From: Beijerinckiaceae bacterium
GTDB lineage: Bacteria > Pseudomonadota > Alphaproteobacteria > Rhizobiales > Beijerinckiaceae
NCBI GenBank assembly: GCA_947498445.1
Contig: CANMLK010000003.1
Coordinates: 1-50,368 of the forward strand
Direction of reading: 5' to 3'
Length of the DNA stretch: 50,368 nt
Positions 17,245-26,204 of this stretch are shown piece by piece (the first letter of the stretch is position 1; every line of letters starts with the position of its first letter). A model generated the notes under the pieces. The model saw nothing but the letters and a program-made list of their open reading frames with translations. It was not told where the DNA came from and ran no database searches. The position numbers were made by a program, and so were the translations under genes.

Positions 17245-17496
17245 TTGGCCGACGCGAAGTCAGACCCCGCGAAGCTGTCTTTTGAAGACGCGCTGAAAGA
17301 GCTTGAAGACATCGTCTCCAAGCTTGAAGGCGGACAGGTGTCGCTTGAGCAATCGATCTCGTTCTACGAGCGCGGCGAAAAGCTGAAGCAGCGCTGCGAA
17401 TCGCTGCTCAAGGACGCCGAAATGCGGATCGAGAAGATCACACTGTCGGCTGACGGAAAGCCGAAGGGGACCGAGCCGCTGGATGTGGAGAAGTAA
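17245..17496 (+). CDS. xseB: Exodeoxyribonuclease VII small subunit
   Basis: An 83-residue protein with [49 protein letters not shown], the whole signature of XseB, which coats the large subunit XseA in single-strand-specific exonuclease VII. The start is TTG at 17245, with CTGGAG about 8 bases upstream, as the preceding sequence offers no ATG. The stop TAA at 17494-17496 is the first codon of an inverted-repeat element, see that entry. xseA is not in the window. Confidence 0.93.
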   Translation: MADAKSDPAKLSFEDALKELEDIVSKLEGGQVSLEQSISFYERGEKLKQRCESLLKDAEMRIEKITLSADGKPKGTEPLDVEK

Positions 17497-17650
17497 CCCC
17501 TCATCCGACCAGCCTTCGGCGGGCCACCTTCTCCCGCAAGGGGAGAAGGGAAGCTAGCGATTTATACTAGAGCTAAATATGTGCCCGCGCATCCTTCTCC
17601 CCTTGCGGGAGAAGGTGGCCCTTGCGGAGCAAGGGACGGATGAGGGGTTA
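17494..17650. repeat. 157-bp intergenic inverted-repeat element (RIME-like)
   Basis: The two ends are mirror images: TAACCCCTCATCCG at 17494-17507 and CGGATGAGGGGTTA at 17637-17650. Inner arms with CCACCTTCTCCCGCAAGGGG and its complement are also matched over nearly 30 bases. Short, different hairpins sit between the outer and inner parts of each arm, and an AT-rich centre of about 40 bases separates the arms. Similar sequences are common between genes in rhizobia. The terminal TAA on each strand is the stop codon of the flanking gene: xseB on the left, the acetyltransferase on the right. Confidence 0.92.
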
Positions 17651-18118
17651 CCTTAGCTCTTTCCGCATCGCGCAGCCGTCGTCGTCCGAATCAAAAATAT
17701 CCGTCGCCTGCTCCTCGATCTGGTAGCCGCGGGCGAGATAGAACGAACGCGCCGTGACGCTCGACGTCAGCACGAGGCGGGGCACTTTCATTTGCTTCGC
17801 GCGTGTCTCGATGTCGGTGAGCAACGCCTTGCTGACCCCCTGAAAGCGATCTTCCGGGTTCACGTAGAGCAGGGTCAGGTCGCCGGCGGCTGTGAACGCG
17901 CCAACGCCGGCGAGATGGCCGTCCCGTTCCGCGACTATGACAACGGAGCCGGGCAACGTAATCCAGGTCCGCATGTTCTTCAGCAACTTGTTGGCGAGCC
18001 ATCCCTCAAGGGTCATGGGGTCGCCTTCATGGTCGGCCGTGCAGAGTTCGGTGATCGAGCGGCGCACCAGCGCGAGCGCCGCCTCTGCGTCTTCCAGCTT
18101 CGCCAAACGAATATCCAT
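17648..18118 (-). CDS. GNAT-family N-acetyltransferase
   Basis: A 156-residue GNAT protein. It begins MDIRLAKLEDAEAALALVRRSI and has GHLAGVGAFTAAGDLTLLYVNPEDRFQGVSKALLTDIETRAK, which includes the acetyl-CoA-binding R/Q-x-x-G-x-G/S-type loop (RFQGVSKAL) after the V-x-P strand. The end ARSFYLARGYQIEEQATD is the usual GNAT C-terminal strand. GGAG lies 7 bases before the start at 18118. Its stop codon is provided by the end of the inverted-repeat element. The substrate is unknown. It is divergent from apaG. Confidence 0.88.
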   Translation of the reverse strand: MDIRLAKLEDAEAALALVRRSITELCTADHEGDPMTLEGWLANKLLKNMRTWITLPGSVVIVAERDGHLAGVGAFTAAGDLTLLYVNPEDRFQGVSKALLTDIETRAKQMKVPRLVLTSSVTARSFYLARGYQIEEQATDIFDSDDDGCAMRKELR

Positions 18119-18189
18119 ATCGGCTCCATATTGTCGCGATTGCGCGTTCGCACTCGACGCGCGGGCGCTGATTGGGCATGCTGTTTCCC

Positions 18190-18582
18190 ATGTACTCTGA
18201 AACAACCCTTGGAATCGAGATCAGCGTGGCCCCGCAATTCATGGCGGACCGGTCAGAACCGGATTCCGGCCGCTGGTTCTGGGGCTATACAATCAATATC
18301 CGTAACCGCAGCGCGCGGACGGTGCAGCTGATGCACCGCCATTGGCGCATTACGGACGGCAACGGCCGCGTTGATGAGGTGAAGGGGCCGGGCGTGGTGG
18401 GCGAACAGCCGATCATTCCGCCCGGCGAATCCTTCAGTTACACGTCTGGCTGTCCGCTGCCGACGCCATCGGGCATCATGACCGGGTCCTACCGGTTCGT
18501 GGACGAGGGCGGTGAAGGTTTTGACGTGGCGATCCCCGCCTTTTCGCTCGACTCGCCGCAAGCGCGGCGGGTCCTCAACTGA
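18190..18582 (+). CDS. apaG: ApaG-domain protein
   Basis: A 130-residue protein consisting of one ApaG domain, a fibronectin-III-like fold. Motifs seen are FWGYTINIRNRSARTVQLMHRHWRITDGNGR, then VVGEQPIIPPGESFSYTSGCPLPTPSGIMTGSYRF, which together are diagnostic. The biochemical role is unsettled; ApaG has been linked to cobalt resistance, magnesium efflux and nucleotide binding in other bacteria. The start at 18190 (MYSETT) fits family length; TTG at 18172 is possible. argE follows 15 bases after the stop, so both are probably one transcript. Confidence 0.93.
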   Translation: MYSETTLGIEISVAPQFMADRSEPDSGRWFWGYTINIRNRSARTVQLMHRHWRITDGNGRVDEVKGPGVVGEQPIIPPGESFSYTSGCPLPTPSGIMTGSYRFVDEGGEGFDVAIPAFSLDSPQARRVLN

Positions 18583-18597
18583 GGGAATGCGACGGCC

Positions 18598-19767
18598 GTG
18601 TCGCAGGACTCTGATTCCCGTCTGAACGCCGCCATCGAGGTTCTCGACCGGTTGATCGCGTTCGACACCGAAAGCTCGAAGAGCAATCTGGAACTGGTGG
18701 CGTTCGTGGAGGGCCTTCTGCAAGCCCATGACGTGCCGTTCGTCGTCGTGCCCAACGCCACCGGCGACAAGGCCGCGATCTTCGTCACAATCGGCCCGAT
18801 GATAGACGGCGGCGTCGTCTTGTCGGGCCACACGGACGTTGTGCCGGTGACGGGGCAGTCGTGGACGGGCGACCCGTTCAAGCTGCGGCGCGAGGGCTCG
18901 CGCCTCTATGGGCGCGGAACGACCGATATGAAGGGCTTTGACGCGGTGTGTCTCGCCATGATCGACGAGTTCAAGCGCGCGCCGCTGAAGAAGCCGATCC
19001 ACATCCTGCTGAGCTACGATGAGGAAACGACGTGCGCTGGACCGCTGGACACGATTGCGCGATTCGGGCTCGATTTGCCGCGCCCTGCCTCCGTCATCGT
19101 TGGCGAGCCAACGCTGATGGAGGTCGCCGACGCCCACAAGAGCATCGCCACCTTCTACACCACGGTGCGCGGACTTGAGGCGCATTCCTCAAAGCCCAAT
19201 CTGGGCGCCAACGCGATTGAAGGCGCTGCAGCTCTGGTGGCGGATCTTTATCGGTTTGCAGATGAGATGGCGGCGGGCGAAGGGGATGATCGCTTTGATC
19301 CGCCCACATCGACGCTCAGCGTGGGCACAATCAACGGCGGCACGGCGCGCAACATTCTGGCTAAGGAATGCTCCTTCCACTGGGAGTTTCGCGGCCTCCC
19401 CGGCCTGCCGCAAGATGTGGCGTTGCGTCGGCTGGAGCAGCACGCGCGCGAAATCGTTCTGCCGCGCCTGCGCCGTTTTGCGCCGGACGCGAGCGTGGAG
19501 ACGATTGTCGAGGTCGAAGTGCCGGGCCTGTGTGCACAAAATGGCTCCGCAGCTGAAACGCTGGCGCTCAAGCTGACGCGCTCAAACCGCACCATCGCCG
19601 TGCCCTACGCCACGGAGGCGGGGCGTTTCCAGAGCGCGGGCGTGCCCACAATTGTATGTGGACCGGGCTCCATAAATCAGGCCCATCAGCCGGATGAGTT
19701 CATCGAAAGCGCCGAGCTTTCGCGCTGCATCAGCTTCATGCGCGCGCTTGCGGCTGACCTGAGCTAA
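18598..19767 (+). CDS. argE: Acetylornithine deacetylase
   Basis: Hydrolyses N2-acetylornithine to ornithine in arginine synthesis; M20 di-zinc peptidase fold. Visible metal motifs are SGHTDVVPV (His and Asp ligands), GRGTTDMKGFDA (bridging Asp), YDEETTCAG (catalytic Glu pair) and VGEPTLM. The last zinc His is near the end in GSINQAHQPDEFI. The dimerisation domain starts around HKSIATFYTTVRGLEAHSS. The 389-residue length is normal. The start is GTG at 18598 after GAGGG. The enzyme could be a related M20 deacylase, but the overall motif set favours ArgE, as does the presence of argD and argF in the same window. Confidence 0.88.
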   Translation: MSQDSDSRLNAAIEVLDRLIAFDTESSKSNLELVAFVEGLLQAHDVPFVVVPNATGDKAAIFVTIGPMIDGGVVLSGHTDVVPVTGQSWTGDPFKLRREGSRLYGRGTTDMKGFDAVCLAMIDEFKRAPLKKPIHILLSYDEETTCAGPLDTIARFGLDLPRPASVIVGEPTLMEVADAHKSIATFYTTVRGLEAHSSKPNLGANAIEGAAALVADLYRFADEMAAGEGDDRFDPPTSTLSVGTINGGTARNILAKECSFHWEFRGLPGLPQDVALRRLEQHAREIVLPRLRRFAPDASVETIVEVEVPGLCAQNGSAAETLALKLTRSNRTIAVPYATEAGRFQSAGVPTIVCGPGSINQAHQPDEFIESAELSRCISFMRALAADLS

Positions 19768-19858
19768 GCCCGCGATGAGCAGCCGCAGGCTGGAGGGGTG
19801 CGCTGGCGCCGCGCAGAGACTATATTAAGCCTATGACCCATCCGGGTCGGACCGGGAC

Positions 19859-20047
19859 ATGACCGACACACCGCAGCAAGATCGGGCTATCGCCGAGGCG
19901 CAGAAAGACGCGTCGATGACGCGGCTGGCCGTGCGCATCGCGCTGGGCGGCTTCGCGCTCATGTTCGTGGCCGGCGTTTTCATGTGGCTGAAAGTTGGCC
20001 CCAGTATTTTTGTCGATCTCGCGACGGCCGTCGTGAACTGCTTCTGA
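19859..20047 (+). CDS. Small single-pass membrane protein
   Basis: A 62-residue protein with a charged N-terminal part (MTDTPQQDRAIAEAQKDASM) and one membrane helix (LAVRIALGGFALMFVAGVFMWL). I do not recognise a family. It precedes the SCO gene by 55 bases on the same strand and may belong to the same transcript, so a role at the membrane in cytochrome oxidase assembly is conceivable but only by position. Confidence 0.55.
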   Translation: MTDTPQQDRAIAEAQKDASMTRLAVRIALGGFALMFVAGVFMWLKVGPSIFVDLATAVVNCF

Positions 20048-20102
20048 TCGAGCCACTGCTTCTCGCCCCGCATCTTGATCGAACCTTGCCGGAGATTGTT
20101 TC

Positions 20103-20690
20103 TTGAACCGCCGAATGATCGTTCCGCTTGTCGCTCTCCTGCTTGGCGTCGCGATGCTGGCGACCGCAGCCTTTGTGACCCTGCGACAGCCGGGCGTGGG
20201 CGCGCCTGCGCCTTCGGCCATTGGCGGCGCGTTTGCGCTGATTGACAGGGATGGCAAGGCGATTACGCAGCGCGACATGCTGGGCAAGCCGTATCTTGTG
20301 TTCTTCGGCTTCACCCATTGCCCTGACATCTGCCCGACGACGGCGATGGAAATATCGCAGATGTTCGAAGCGCTGGGCAAGGACGCGAAGGTGAATGCGC
20401 TCTTCATCACGGTCGATCCAGAACGCGACACGGCGCCTATTCTGAAAGATTATCTCTCCAGCTTCGACCCGCGCATTGTCGGCGTCACCGGCTCGCGCGA
20501 CAGCATTGACGCCGCTATGAAGAGTTTCCGCGCCTATGCGCGCAAGGCGCCAAGCGATCGACCTGACACGTATGCGATGGACCACACCGCGCTTGTCTAC
20601 CTGATGGACAAGCAGGGGCGATTCGTCACCGGCTTCAATCTGAAACGTGCGCCCGATGAGGCCGCGCGTGATCTGCGGCGTTATCTGTGA
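20103..20690 (+). CDS. SCO1/SenC/PrrC family copper chaperone
   Basis: A membrane-anchored periplasmic thioredoxin-fold protein that helps load copper into cytochrome c oxidase. One N-terminal membrane helix (MIVPLVALLLGVAMLATAAF) is followed by GGAFALIDRDGKAITQRDMLGKPYLVFFGFTHCPDICPTT with the CPDIC copper motif (Cys73, Cys77). The third ligand is His161 in YAMDHTALVYLMD. The length of 195 residues is typical. The start is TTG at 20103 with GGAG about 9 bases upstream. It is convergent with the next gene with only 4 bases between stops. Confidence 0.93.
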   Translation: MNRRMIVPLVALLLGVAMLATAAFVTLRQPGVGAPAPSAIGGAFALIDRDGKAITQRDMLGKPYLVFFGFTHCPDICPTTAMEISQMFEALGKDAKVNALFITVDPERDTAPILKDYLSSFDPRIVGVTGSRDSIDAAMKSFRAYARKAPSDRPDTYAMDHTALVYLMDKQGRFVTGFNLKRAPDEAARDLRRYL

Positions 20691-20694
20691 AGCG

Positions 20695-21591
20695 CTAGAA
20701 AAAGCCAACGGGAAAATATTTCAAATATAATTCCGTATAGACGCCCTGCTCTGCGATGCGGCTGAACGCGAAATCCAGCGCCCGGCGCAGGGCTGTATTT
20801 TCCTTACGCACAGCAACGCCGACGCCATCGCCAAAGAAGAGCGGATCGAGAAAAGGTCCGCCGCGAAAGGCGCAACAGGCGGCGCCCTCTTCGCTGTTCA
20901 GCCAGATCGCCAGCGTCACGCCATCGGCGAACGCGAGCGGCGTATCGCCGGCGCGCAACGCCTTGAGGAGCGCGGCAAGGTCAGCGAATTCCTGGCGTTC
21001 GACGCGCGGAAAGCGCGCTTCAAGAAACGCAGCATGGGCTGTGCCTTCCACAACGCCGACGCGCTGACCCACAAGCGTTTCCGGCCGCACGTCATCGAGC
21101 GTCATATCCTTGAGCGCGATGAAGCGGCCGGGCGTTTTATAATAAGGCGCCGTGAAATCGACGCGCGCGCGAGTTGTCGACGTGGCGGCCAGCGACGCGA
21201 TAGCGGCGTCCGCCTGCCCCTGCTCGACCGCGTCGATGATCGTGTCGAACCGGCGCGCCTGGATTGTGCAGGGAATTTTCAATTCCTCGCACAGCGCGCG
21301 GGCGAGATCGACATTGAACCCCGTCAGCGCGCCGTCCGGGCCGGGGAACGCGAAGGGCGGATATTCGTCGTCGGTGACGAAGCGGACGGTGCGCAGGGCC
21401 GTGAGATCGGGGCGCTCGAGGCGGCGTTGCGGGTCCCAGAAATGCGGGACAAACACCGCGCCTTGCGAGGTCTGCTGGGACGACGCGGGCGCAAGACAGG
21501 CGACGCTCATCACGCCGATGGCGGCAAGGCCCGACAAAATAACAGCCGCCCGCCGCACGATTCCGCTTGCTATATATAAGCTCAAGCTCAA
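20695..21591 (-). CDS. Family 3 extracellular solute-binding protein (amino-acid type)
   Basis: An exported receptor of about 298 residues. After a hydrophobic signal (VILSGLAAIGVMSVACLAPASSQ) the core begins VRFVTDDEYPPFAFPGPDGALTGFNVDLARALCEEL, the strong family 3 signature, then AIASLAATSTTRARVDFTAPYY and VGQRVGVVEGTAH. The Cys in SVACLAPAS could make it a lipoprotein but the lipobox is poor. The start is uncertain: TTG at 21591 or GTG at 21558. No ABC permease or ATPase is adjacent, so it is an orphan receptor or feeds a distant transporter or sensor. Confidence 0.85.
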   Translation of the reverse strand: MSLSLYIASGIVRRAAVILSGLAAIGVMSVACLAPASSQQTSQGAVFVPHFWDPQRRLERPDLTALRTVRFVTDDEYPPFAFPGPDGALTGFNVDLARALCEELKIPCTIQARRFDTIIDAVEQGQADAAIASLAATSTTRARVDFTAPYYKTPGRFIALKDMTLDDVRPETLVGQRVGVVEGTAHAAFLEARFPRVERQEFADLAALLKALRAGDTPLAFADGVTLAIWLNSEEGAACCAFRGGPFLDPLFFGDGVGVAVRKENTALRRALDFAFSRIAEQGVYTELYLKYFPVGFF

Positions 21592-21680
21592 GTATTCCCG
21601 TTAATGTTGCGTTAAGTTGTAAAGTCATCGAATTGAGCAGCGGCCTCGTTCACCTACTTCCCCAGACGACCCCGCGCAGG

Positions 21681-23588
21681 ATGCACGACGGGGCGGGCGA
21701 AGCAAATGACCGCCTCGCGGAGCGGGGGTTGCGCCGTAGCGGCGCGCCTGTTCCCGTCTCCCTGATTTGCCTGCATCAGGCCGGGGCGCCGCCCGACCGC
21801 CTGCTCGCCGCCACCCGCATCGGTGCGGCGCTCAACATCCCGCCCGAGCAGGTGATGCTACGCGAGGGCTGGATCAGTGAACGCGATTATTACCGATCTT
21901 TGGCGCGCTGGCTGGGGCTGCCCTTCGTCGAGGAACCATTTGCGCTTGGCAAGGGAGCGCATTATCCGCAGAGCATCGTCGCCGGCATTGCGCAGCACGC
22001 GGATGGCGCCTGGGTCTGCGCCCCGGAAGCGCGACGGATTAAAACCCTCGCATTTTTTCGGCGGCGACCTGCGCCCATCCGCGTCAGCATCACCACGCCA
22101 ACCAATTTGCGCCTCGCGGTCGAGCGCGCTTTCGCGCCTGTCGCCGCAAGACATGCAAGCCGCGAACTTGCCCGTCGTGATGTGGAATCGTGCGCCCTGG
22201 GAAAGCCAACCGCCGGGCAGATCGCCGCGAGCGCCACGCTCGCCCTTGTTATTCTGGCCAGCCTTTTCGGTCATGGCGCGCTCCACCTTGTGTTGTCTGG
22301 TCTGGTGTGCGCGCTGCTGGGGGCGGCGATCCTGCTGCGGCTGATGGCGGCGGCCAAGAGCCCTAACGAAGCGCCTCGCCACGCGCCTCTGCGCGACGTC
22401 GATCTCCCCGTCTACACGGTCATCGTCGCGTTGCATCGCGAAGCCGCCATCGTGTGCAAGCTCGTGAACGCGCTTGATGCGCTGGATTATCCGCGCGCGA
22501 AGCTCGACATCAAACTGGTGATCGAAGTCGATGACCACGAGACGCGGCGCATGCTTGAAGCGCTTGATCTTCCGCCGCGCTACCAGATCGTGATTGCGCC
22601 GGACGGGCGCCCGCGCACCAAGCCCTGCGCGCTGAATGTGGCTCTTGTGCAGGCGCGCGGCGAACTCATCACCGTGTATGATGCGGAGGACGAGCCCGAA
22701 CCCGATCAATTACGCAAGTCCGCCGCCGCCTTCGCAAGCCTGCCCGCTCATATTGGCTGCGTGCAGGGGCGCCTCGCCATCGACAATTTTCGCGACGGCT
22801 GGATTTCATCGTTCTTCGCCATCGAATACGCGGCGTTGTTCGAGGTGATCAATCCCGGCCTGTCCGCTCTGAACGCGCCCGTTGGGCTAGGCGGAACATC
22901 GAACCATTTTCGCGCCACAGCATTGCGGGACGTCGGCGGCTGGGACGCGTGGAACGTCACGGAAGACATCGATCTGGGCTTTCGTCTGGCGCGTCACGGC
23001 TACAGCGTGGGGGCGCTTGATTCATCCACCTTTGAAGAGGCCCCCTCGCACGTTCGCGCCTGGATCAACCAGCGGCGGCGCTGGTTCAAGGGCTGGATGC
23101 AAACTCTCGTCACGCATACGCGCGAACCGGGGCGCCTTGTGCGCGAAGCAGGCCCGATGCGCGCGGGCGCGGCGATGCTGCTGATTGCGGGCTCGCTGAT
23201 CGGGCCGATGTTTGGCCCCGCCTTTGCGCTTGCACTTCTGGTGTCGGCGCTCTCGGGCAACCTCTTCGCGCTGCAGGACGTGGGGGGCGTGATCGCATCG
23301 GTGATGTGGGGCGCCGTGTGTGTTGGTGGCCTGTGGAGCGCTATCTGGCCGGCGCTGCTTGGGCTCAGGCGCAGGGGCTTGCTGCAATTGGCGGTCTGGC
23401 TGCCGCTGCTGCCGGTCTACTGGGCGCTGCTTTCGATCGCGGCGTGGTGGGCGCTTTACGATTTCATCCGCAACCCGTTCTATTGGGCCAAAACTGACCA
23501 CGGTCATGCGAAAACATCGTGGCGCAAGGACAAGCCGCCAGCGCCGGTGCGCGTAATGCCAAAGCCTGCGATGATTGACGCGGGTTAG
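21681..23588 (+). CDS. Family 2 membrane glycosyltransferase with N-terminal MshEN-like domain
   Basis: A 635-residue inner-membrane processive-type glycosyltransferase. Residues about 25-95 (LLAATRIGAALNIPPEQVMLREGWISERDYYRSLARWLGLPFVE) resemble the N-terminal domain of type II secretion ATPases (T2SSE_N/MshEN), which in other proteins can bind c-di-GMP. Two membrane helices follow. The catalytic domain has PVYTVIVALHREAAIV, IEVDD, YDAEDEPEPDQ, then the acceptor Asp in NVTEDIDLG and QRRRWFKGW, the cellulose-synthase-like Q-R/Q-R-W motif. Three to four membrane helices close the protein. The start at 21681 has only a weak ribosome site. It probably makes an extracellular polysaccharide; no partner genes are adjacent. 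Confidence 0.83.
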   Translation: MHDGAGEANDRLAERGLRRSGAPVPVSLICLHQAGAPPDRLLAATRIGAALNIPPEQVMLREGWISERDYYRSLARWLGLPFVEEPFALGKGAHYPQSIVAGIAQHADGAWVCAPEARRIKTLAFFRRRPAPIRVSITTPTNLRLAVERAFAPVAARHASRELARRDVESCALGKPTAGQIAASATLALVILASLFGHGALHLVLSGLVCALLGAAILLRLMAAAKSPNEAPRHAPLRDVDLPVYTVIVALHREAAIVCKLVNALDALDYPRAKLDIKLVIEVDDHETRRMLEALDLPPRYQIVIAPDGRPRTKPCALNVALVQARGELITVYDAEDEPEPDQLRKSAAAFASLPAHIGCVQGRLAIDNFRDGWISSFFAIEYAALFEVINPGLSALNAPVGLGGTSNHFRATALRDVGGWDAWNVTEDIDLGFRLARHGYSVGALDSSTFEEAPSHVRAWINQRRRWFKGWMQTLVTHTREPGRLVREAGPMRAGAAMLLIAGSLIGPMFGPAFALALLVSALSGNLFALQDVGGVIASVMWGAVCVGGLWSAIWPALLGLRRRGLLQLAVWLPLLPVYWALLSIAAWWALYDFIRNPFYWAKTDHGHAKTSWRKDKPPAPVRVMPKPAMIDAG

Positions 23589-23654
23589 ACGCAAACCTAG
23601 TGTGCGCGCCAATCGACCCGCCGCTTGTCGCCGGGGCCTATCCAGGGTTCGCCA

Positions 23655-25382
23655 ATGTCCTCCCCAGCAGGGCCGTCCACACCGGCCGCCGCACCGCTTT
23701 CGCTTGAAGACGCGTTCGCCACATCCGCAGCCTGGCCTTTCGAGGAGGCGCGCAAGCTTGTCGCGCGCGTTGAGCGCACTGGTCAGACAGAAGTGCTCTT
23801 CGAGACAGGCTACGGCCCCTCGGGCCTGCCGCATATAGGCACGTTTGGCGAAGTGGCGCGCACGACCATGGTGCGCCATGCTTTTGAAACCCTCACGGGC
23901 GGCAAGATAAAGACGCGGCTGCTCGCCTTCTCCGACGATATGGACGGGCTGCGCAAGGCGCCCGACAACGTGCCCAACAAAGAGATGCTGACGAAGCATC
24001 TGGGTATGCCGCTGACCAAGATCCCTGATCCGTTCAACAAGTTCGAGAGCTTCGCGCACCACAACAACGCGATGCTGCGCGACTTTCTGGATCGCTTTGG
24101 CTTCGAATACGAATTCGCGTCTTCAACGGACTATTACACGTCGGGGCGTTTCGACACGGCGTTGCTGCACATGCTGGCGCGGTTCGACGCCGTGCAGAAA
24201 ATCATGCTGCCGTCGCTGCGCGAAGAGCGCGCGTCAACCTATTCGCCGTTCCTGCCCATTCATCCCAAGACTGGCGTGGTGATGCAGGTTCGCGCTGACG
24301 AGATGAATGTCGACGCCGGCACAATCGTGTGGCGCGATCCCGAGACGGGCGAGCGTTTCGAGACGCCGGTGACGGGAGGGCATTGCAAGCTGCAATGGAA
24401 GCCGGACTGGGCAATGCGCTGGTATGCGCTGAACGTCGATTACGAGATGGCGGGCAAGGATCTCATCGATTCGGTGAAGCTCTCCGCAGGCATCGTGCGT
24501 GCGCTGGGTGGGACAGCGCCGGAAGGCTTCAACTACGAATTGTTTCTGGACGACAAGGGCCAGAAGATTTCAAAGTCGAAGGGTAATGGCCTGACAATTG
24601 AAGACTGGCTCACCTACGCGAGCCCGGAATCGCTGTCGCTGTTCATGTTCCAGAAGCCGCGCGAGGCCAAGCGTCTGTTCTTTGACGTGATCCCGCGCGC
24701 GGTGGACGAATATCTGCAATTTCTCAGCGTATATCAGCGGCAGGACTGGAAGCAGCGGCTTGGCAATCCCGCGTGGCACATCCACCGTGGGGAACCGCCA
24801 GCGGTTGAAGAATTGAAGACAGGCGCGGACGGCGCGGGAACTGCTGTGTCGTTCGTCATGCTGCTCAATCTGGCGGCTGTCGCCAACAGCGAAGATCCGC
24901 AAGTGCTGTGGGGCTTTCTGCGCCGCTATGCCCCATCAGCCTCGCCGCAAACGCATCCGCGCCTCGACAATATGGTGGGCTACGCCGTCGCCTATTTTCG
25001 CGATTTCGTGCGGCCGGCCAAGACCTATCGCATTCCCGACGATGTGGAGGCCGATGCGCTGGGCAAGCTCGACGCCATGCTCGCCAGCTTGCCGGCGGGC
25101 GCTAGCGGCGAGGACATCCAGACCTTGCTCTACGATGTCGCGCGACCGATCCCTCGCTATCAGGACCTCAAGGGGAAGGGCGCGTCGCCTGAGCGGCCCG
25201 GCGTTTCGAACGACTGGTTCAACATGCTCTATCAGGTGCTGCTGGGCGAAAATCGCGGGCCGCGCTTTGGCTCGTTTGCGGCGCTCTATGGCGTTGCAGA
25301 GACGCGCGCGCTGATCGCCAAAGCCCTTGTGGGCGATCTTGTGGCGGAGCATGCGGCGTTTTTGAAAGCGCGCGAGAAGTAG
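23655..25382 (+). CDS. lysK: Lysyl-tRNA synthetase, class I
   Basis: Charges tRNA-Lys. This is the class I enzyme usual in archaea and most Alphaproteobacteria, not class II LysS. The HIGH-type motif is in [18 protein letters not shown] (residues 52-69) and the KMSKS-type motif in [18 protein letters not shown]. Other conserved parts are [10 protein letters not shown] and [18 protein letters not shown]. The start at 23655 gives MSSPAGPS and 575 residues; a start at 23625 adds ten residues. Confidence 0.95.
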   Translation: MSSPAGPSTPAAAPLSLEDAFATSAAWPFEEARKLVARVERTGQTEVLFETGYGPSGLPHIGTFGEVARTTMVRHAFETLTGGKIKTRLLAFSDDMDGLRKAPDNVPNKEMLTKHLGMPLTKIPDPFNKFESFAHHNNAMLRDFLDRFGFEYEFASSTDYYTSGRFDTALLHMLARFDAVQKIMLPSLREERASTYSPFLPIHPKTGVVMQVRADEMNVDAGTIVWRDPETGERFETPVTGGHCKLQWKPDWAMRWYALNVDYEMAGKDLIDSVKLSAGIVRALGGTAPEGFNYELFLDDKGQKISKSKGNGLTIEDWLTYASPESLSLFMFQKPREAKRLFFDVIPRAVDEYLQFLSVYQRQDWKQRLGNPAWHIHRGEPPAVEELKTGADGAGTAVSFVMLLNLAAVANSEDPQVLWGFLRRYAPSASPQTHPRLDNMVGYAVAYFRDFVRPAKTYRIPDDVEADALGKLDAMLASLPAGASGEDIQTLLYDVARPIPRYQDLKGKGASPERPGVSNDWFNMLYQVLLGENRGPRFGSFAALYGVAETRALIAKALVGDLVAEHAAFLKAREK

Positions 25383-25443
25383 TCGCGAATTGGCCTGCTT
25401 TTCGCACGCGCGATGCAGGAATACGATTGGAATTTATACCTGA

Positions 25444-26199
25444 ATGTTGTCGCTGTTCGCCAGTATAAGCATCGCAAGTGCGGCCTTCACGGGCGCGTTT
25501 CTGTCGGGCATTTTCGGCATGGCGGGCGGGCAGATCGTGCTTGCCGTGCTGCTTTACTTTTTGCCGGTCAGCGCGGCGATGACGATGTTTTCGGCGCTCA
25601 TGTTTTCGGGCGGCGCCTGGCGCGCGATCCTGTGGCGCAAGCACATCGACTGGAGCATCGCAGTTCGCTACATCGCGGGCTCGGTGCTGGGCATGGGGCT
25701 GATGCTCCTCATCCTGTTCGTGCCGTCCAAGCCCGTCGTCTATCTTGGTCTGGGGCTCACGCCATTCCTCGGCGACATGCTGCCGAAAAAGTGGCGGCCC
25801 GACATCACCAAGCGCGGCATGGGCTTCCTGTGCGGCTTCATCGCGATGATCCTCCAGATCGCAGTTGGCGGCGCGGGCAACGTGCTCGACATGTTCTTCC
25901 AGAACTCGCCGTTGACGCGCTACGCCATCGTGGCGACCAAAGCGTTCACGCTTCTGTTCTCGCAATTGATGCGATTTCTCTACTTCGGCGTGGCTGCGCT
26001 GGAGGGCGGTGAAAACCTGCCGGTCGAACTCCTCTTCATCTGCGTGCTGCTGACGTTTGCGGGCGGAACGGCGGCTGTCGGGTTGCTGAAGCGACTGACG
26101 GACGATTCATTCCGCAAGTGGACCAAATGGCTCATCTACGGAATGAGCCTCATCTACGTCGCGCGCGGATTGTGGCTGCTGTGGACCGGCGAATATTGA
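25444..26199 (+). CDS. TauE/SafE-family membrane exporter
   Basis: A 251-residue protein with about seven to eight hydrophobic helices and the family's glycine-rich opening FTGAFLSGIFGMAGGQIVLAVLLYFLPV. The second half repeats the pattern (GFLCGFIAMILQIAVGGAGNVLDMFFQ). Family members export sulfite, sulfoacetate or other organosulfur anions across the inner membrane. No substrate can be predicted here. It stands alone, convergent with the next gene with 5 bases between stops. Confidence 0.85.
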   Translation: MLSLFASISIASAAFTGAFLSGIFGMAGGQIVLAVLLYFLPVSAAMTMFSALMFSGGAWRAILWRKHIDWSIAVRYIAGSVLGMGLMLLILFVPSKPVVYLGLGLTPFLGDMLPKKWRPDITKRGMGFLCGFIAMILQIAVGGAGNVLDMFFQNSPLTRYAIVATKAFTLLFSQLMRFLYFGVAALEGGENLPVELLFICVLLTFAGGTAAVGLLKRLTDDSFRKWTKWLIYGMSLIYVARGLWLLWTGEY

Positions 26200-26204
26200 G
26201 GCGC

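Noticed and set aside
17494-17650. CRISPR array or small RNA gene
   Set aside because: There are only two mirror-image arms, with no direct repeats and spacers; the sequence fits an intergenic palindromic element.
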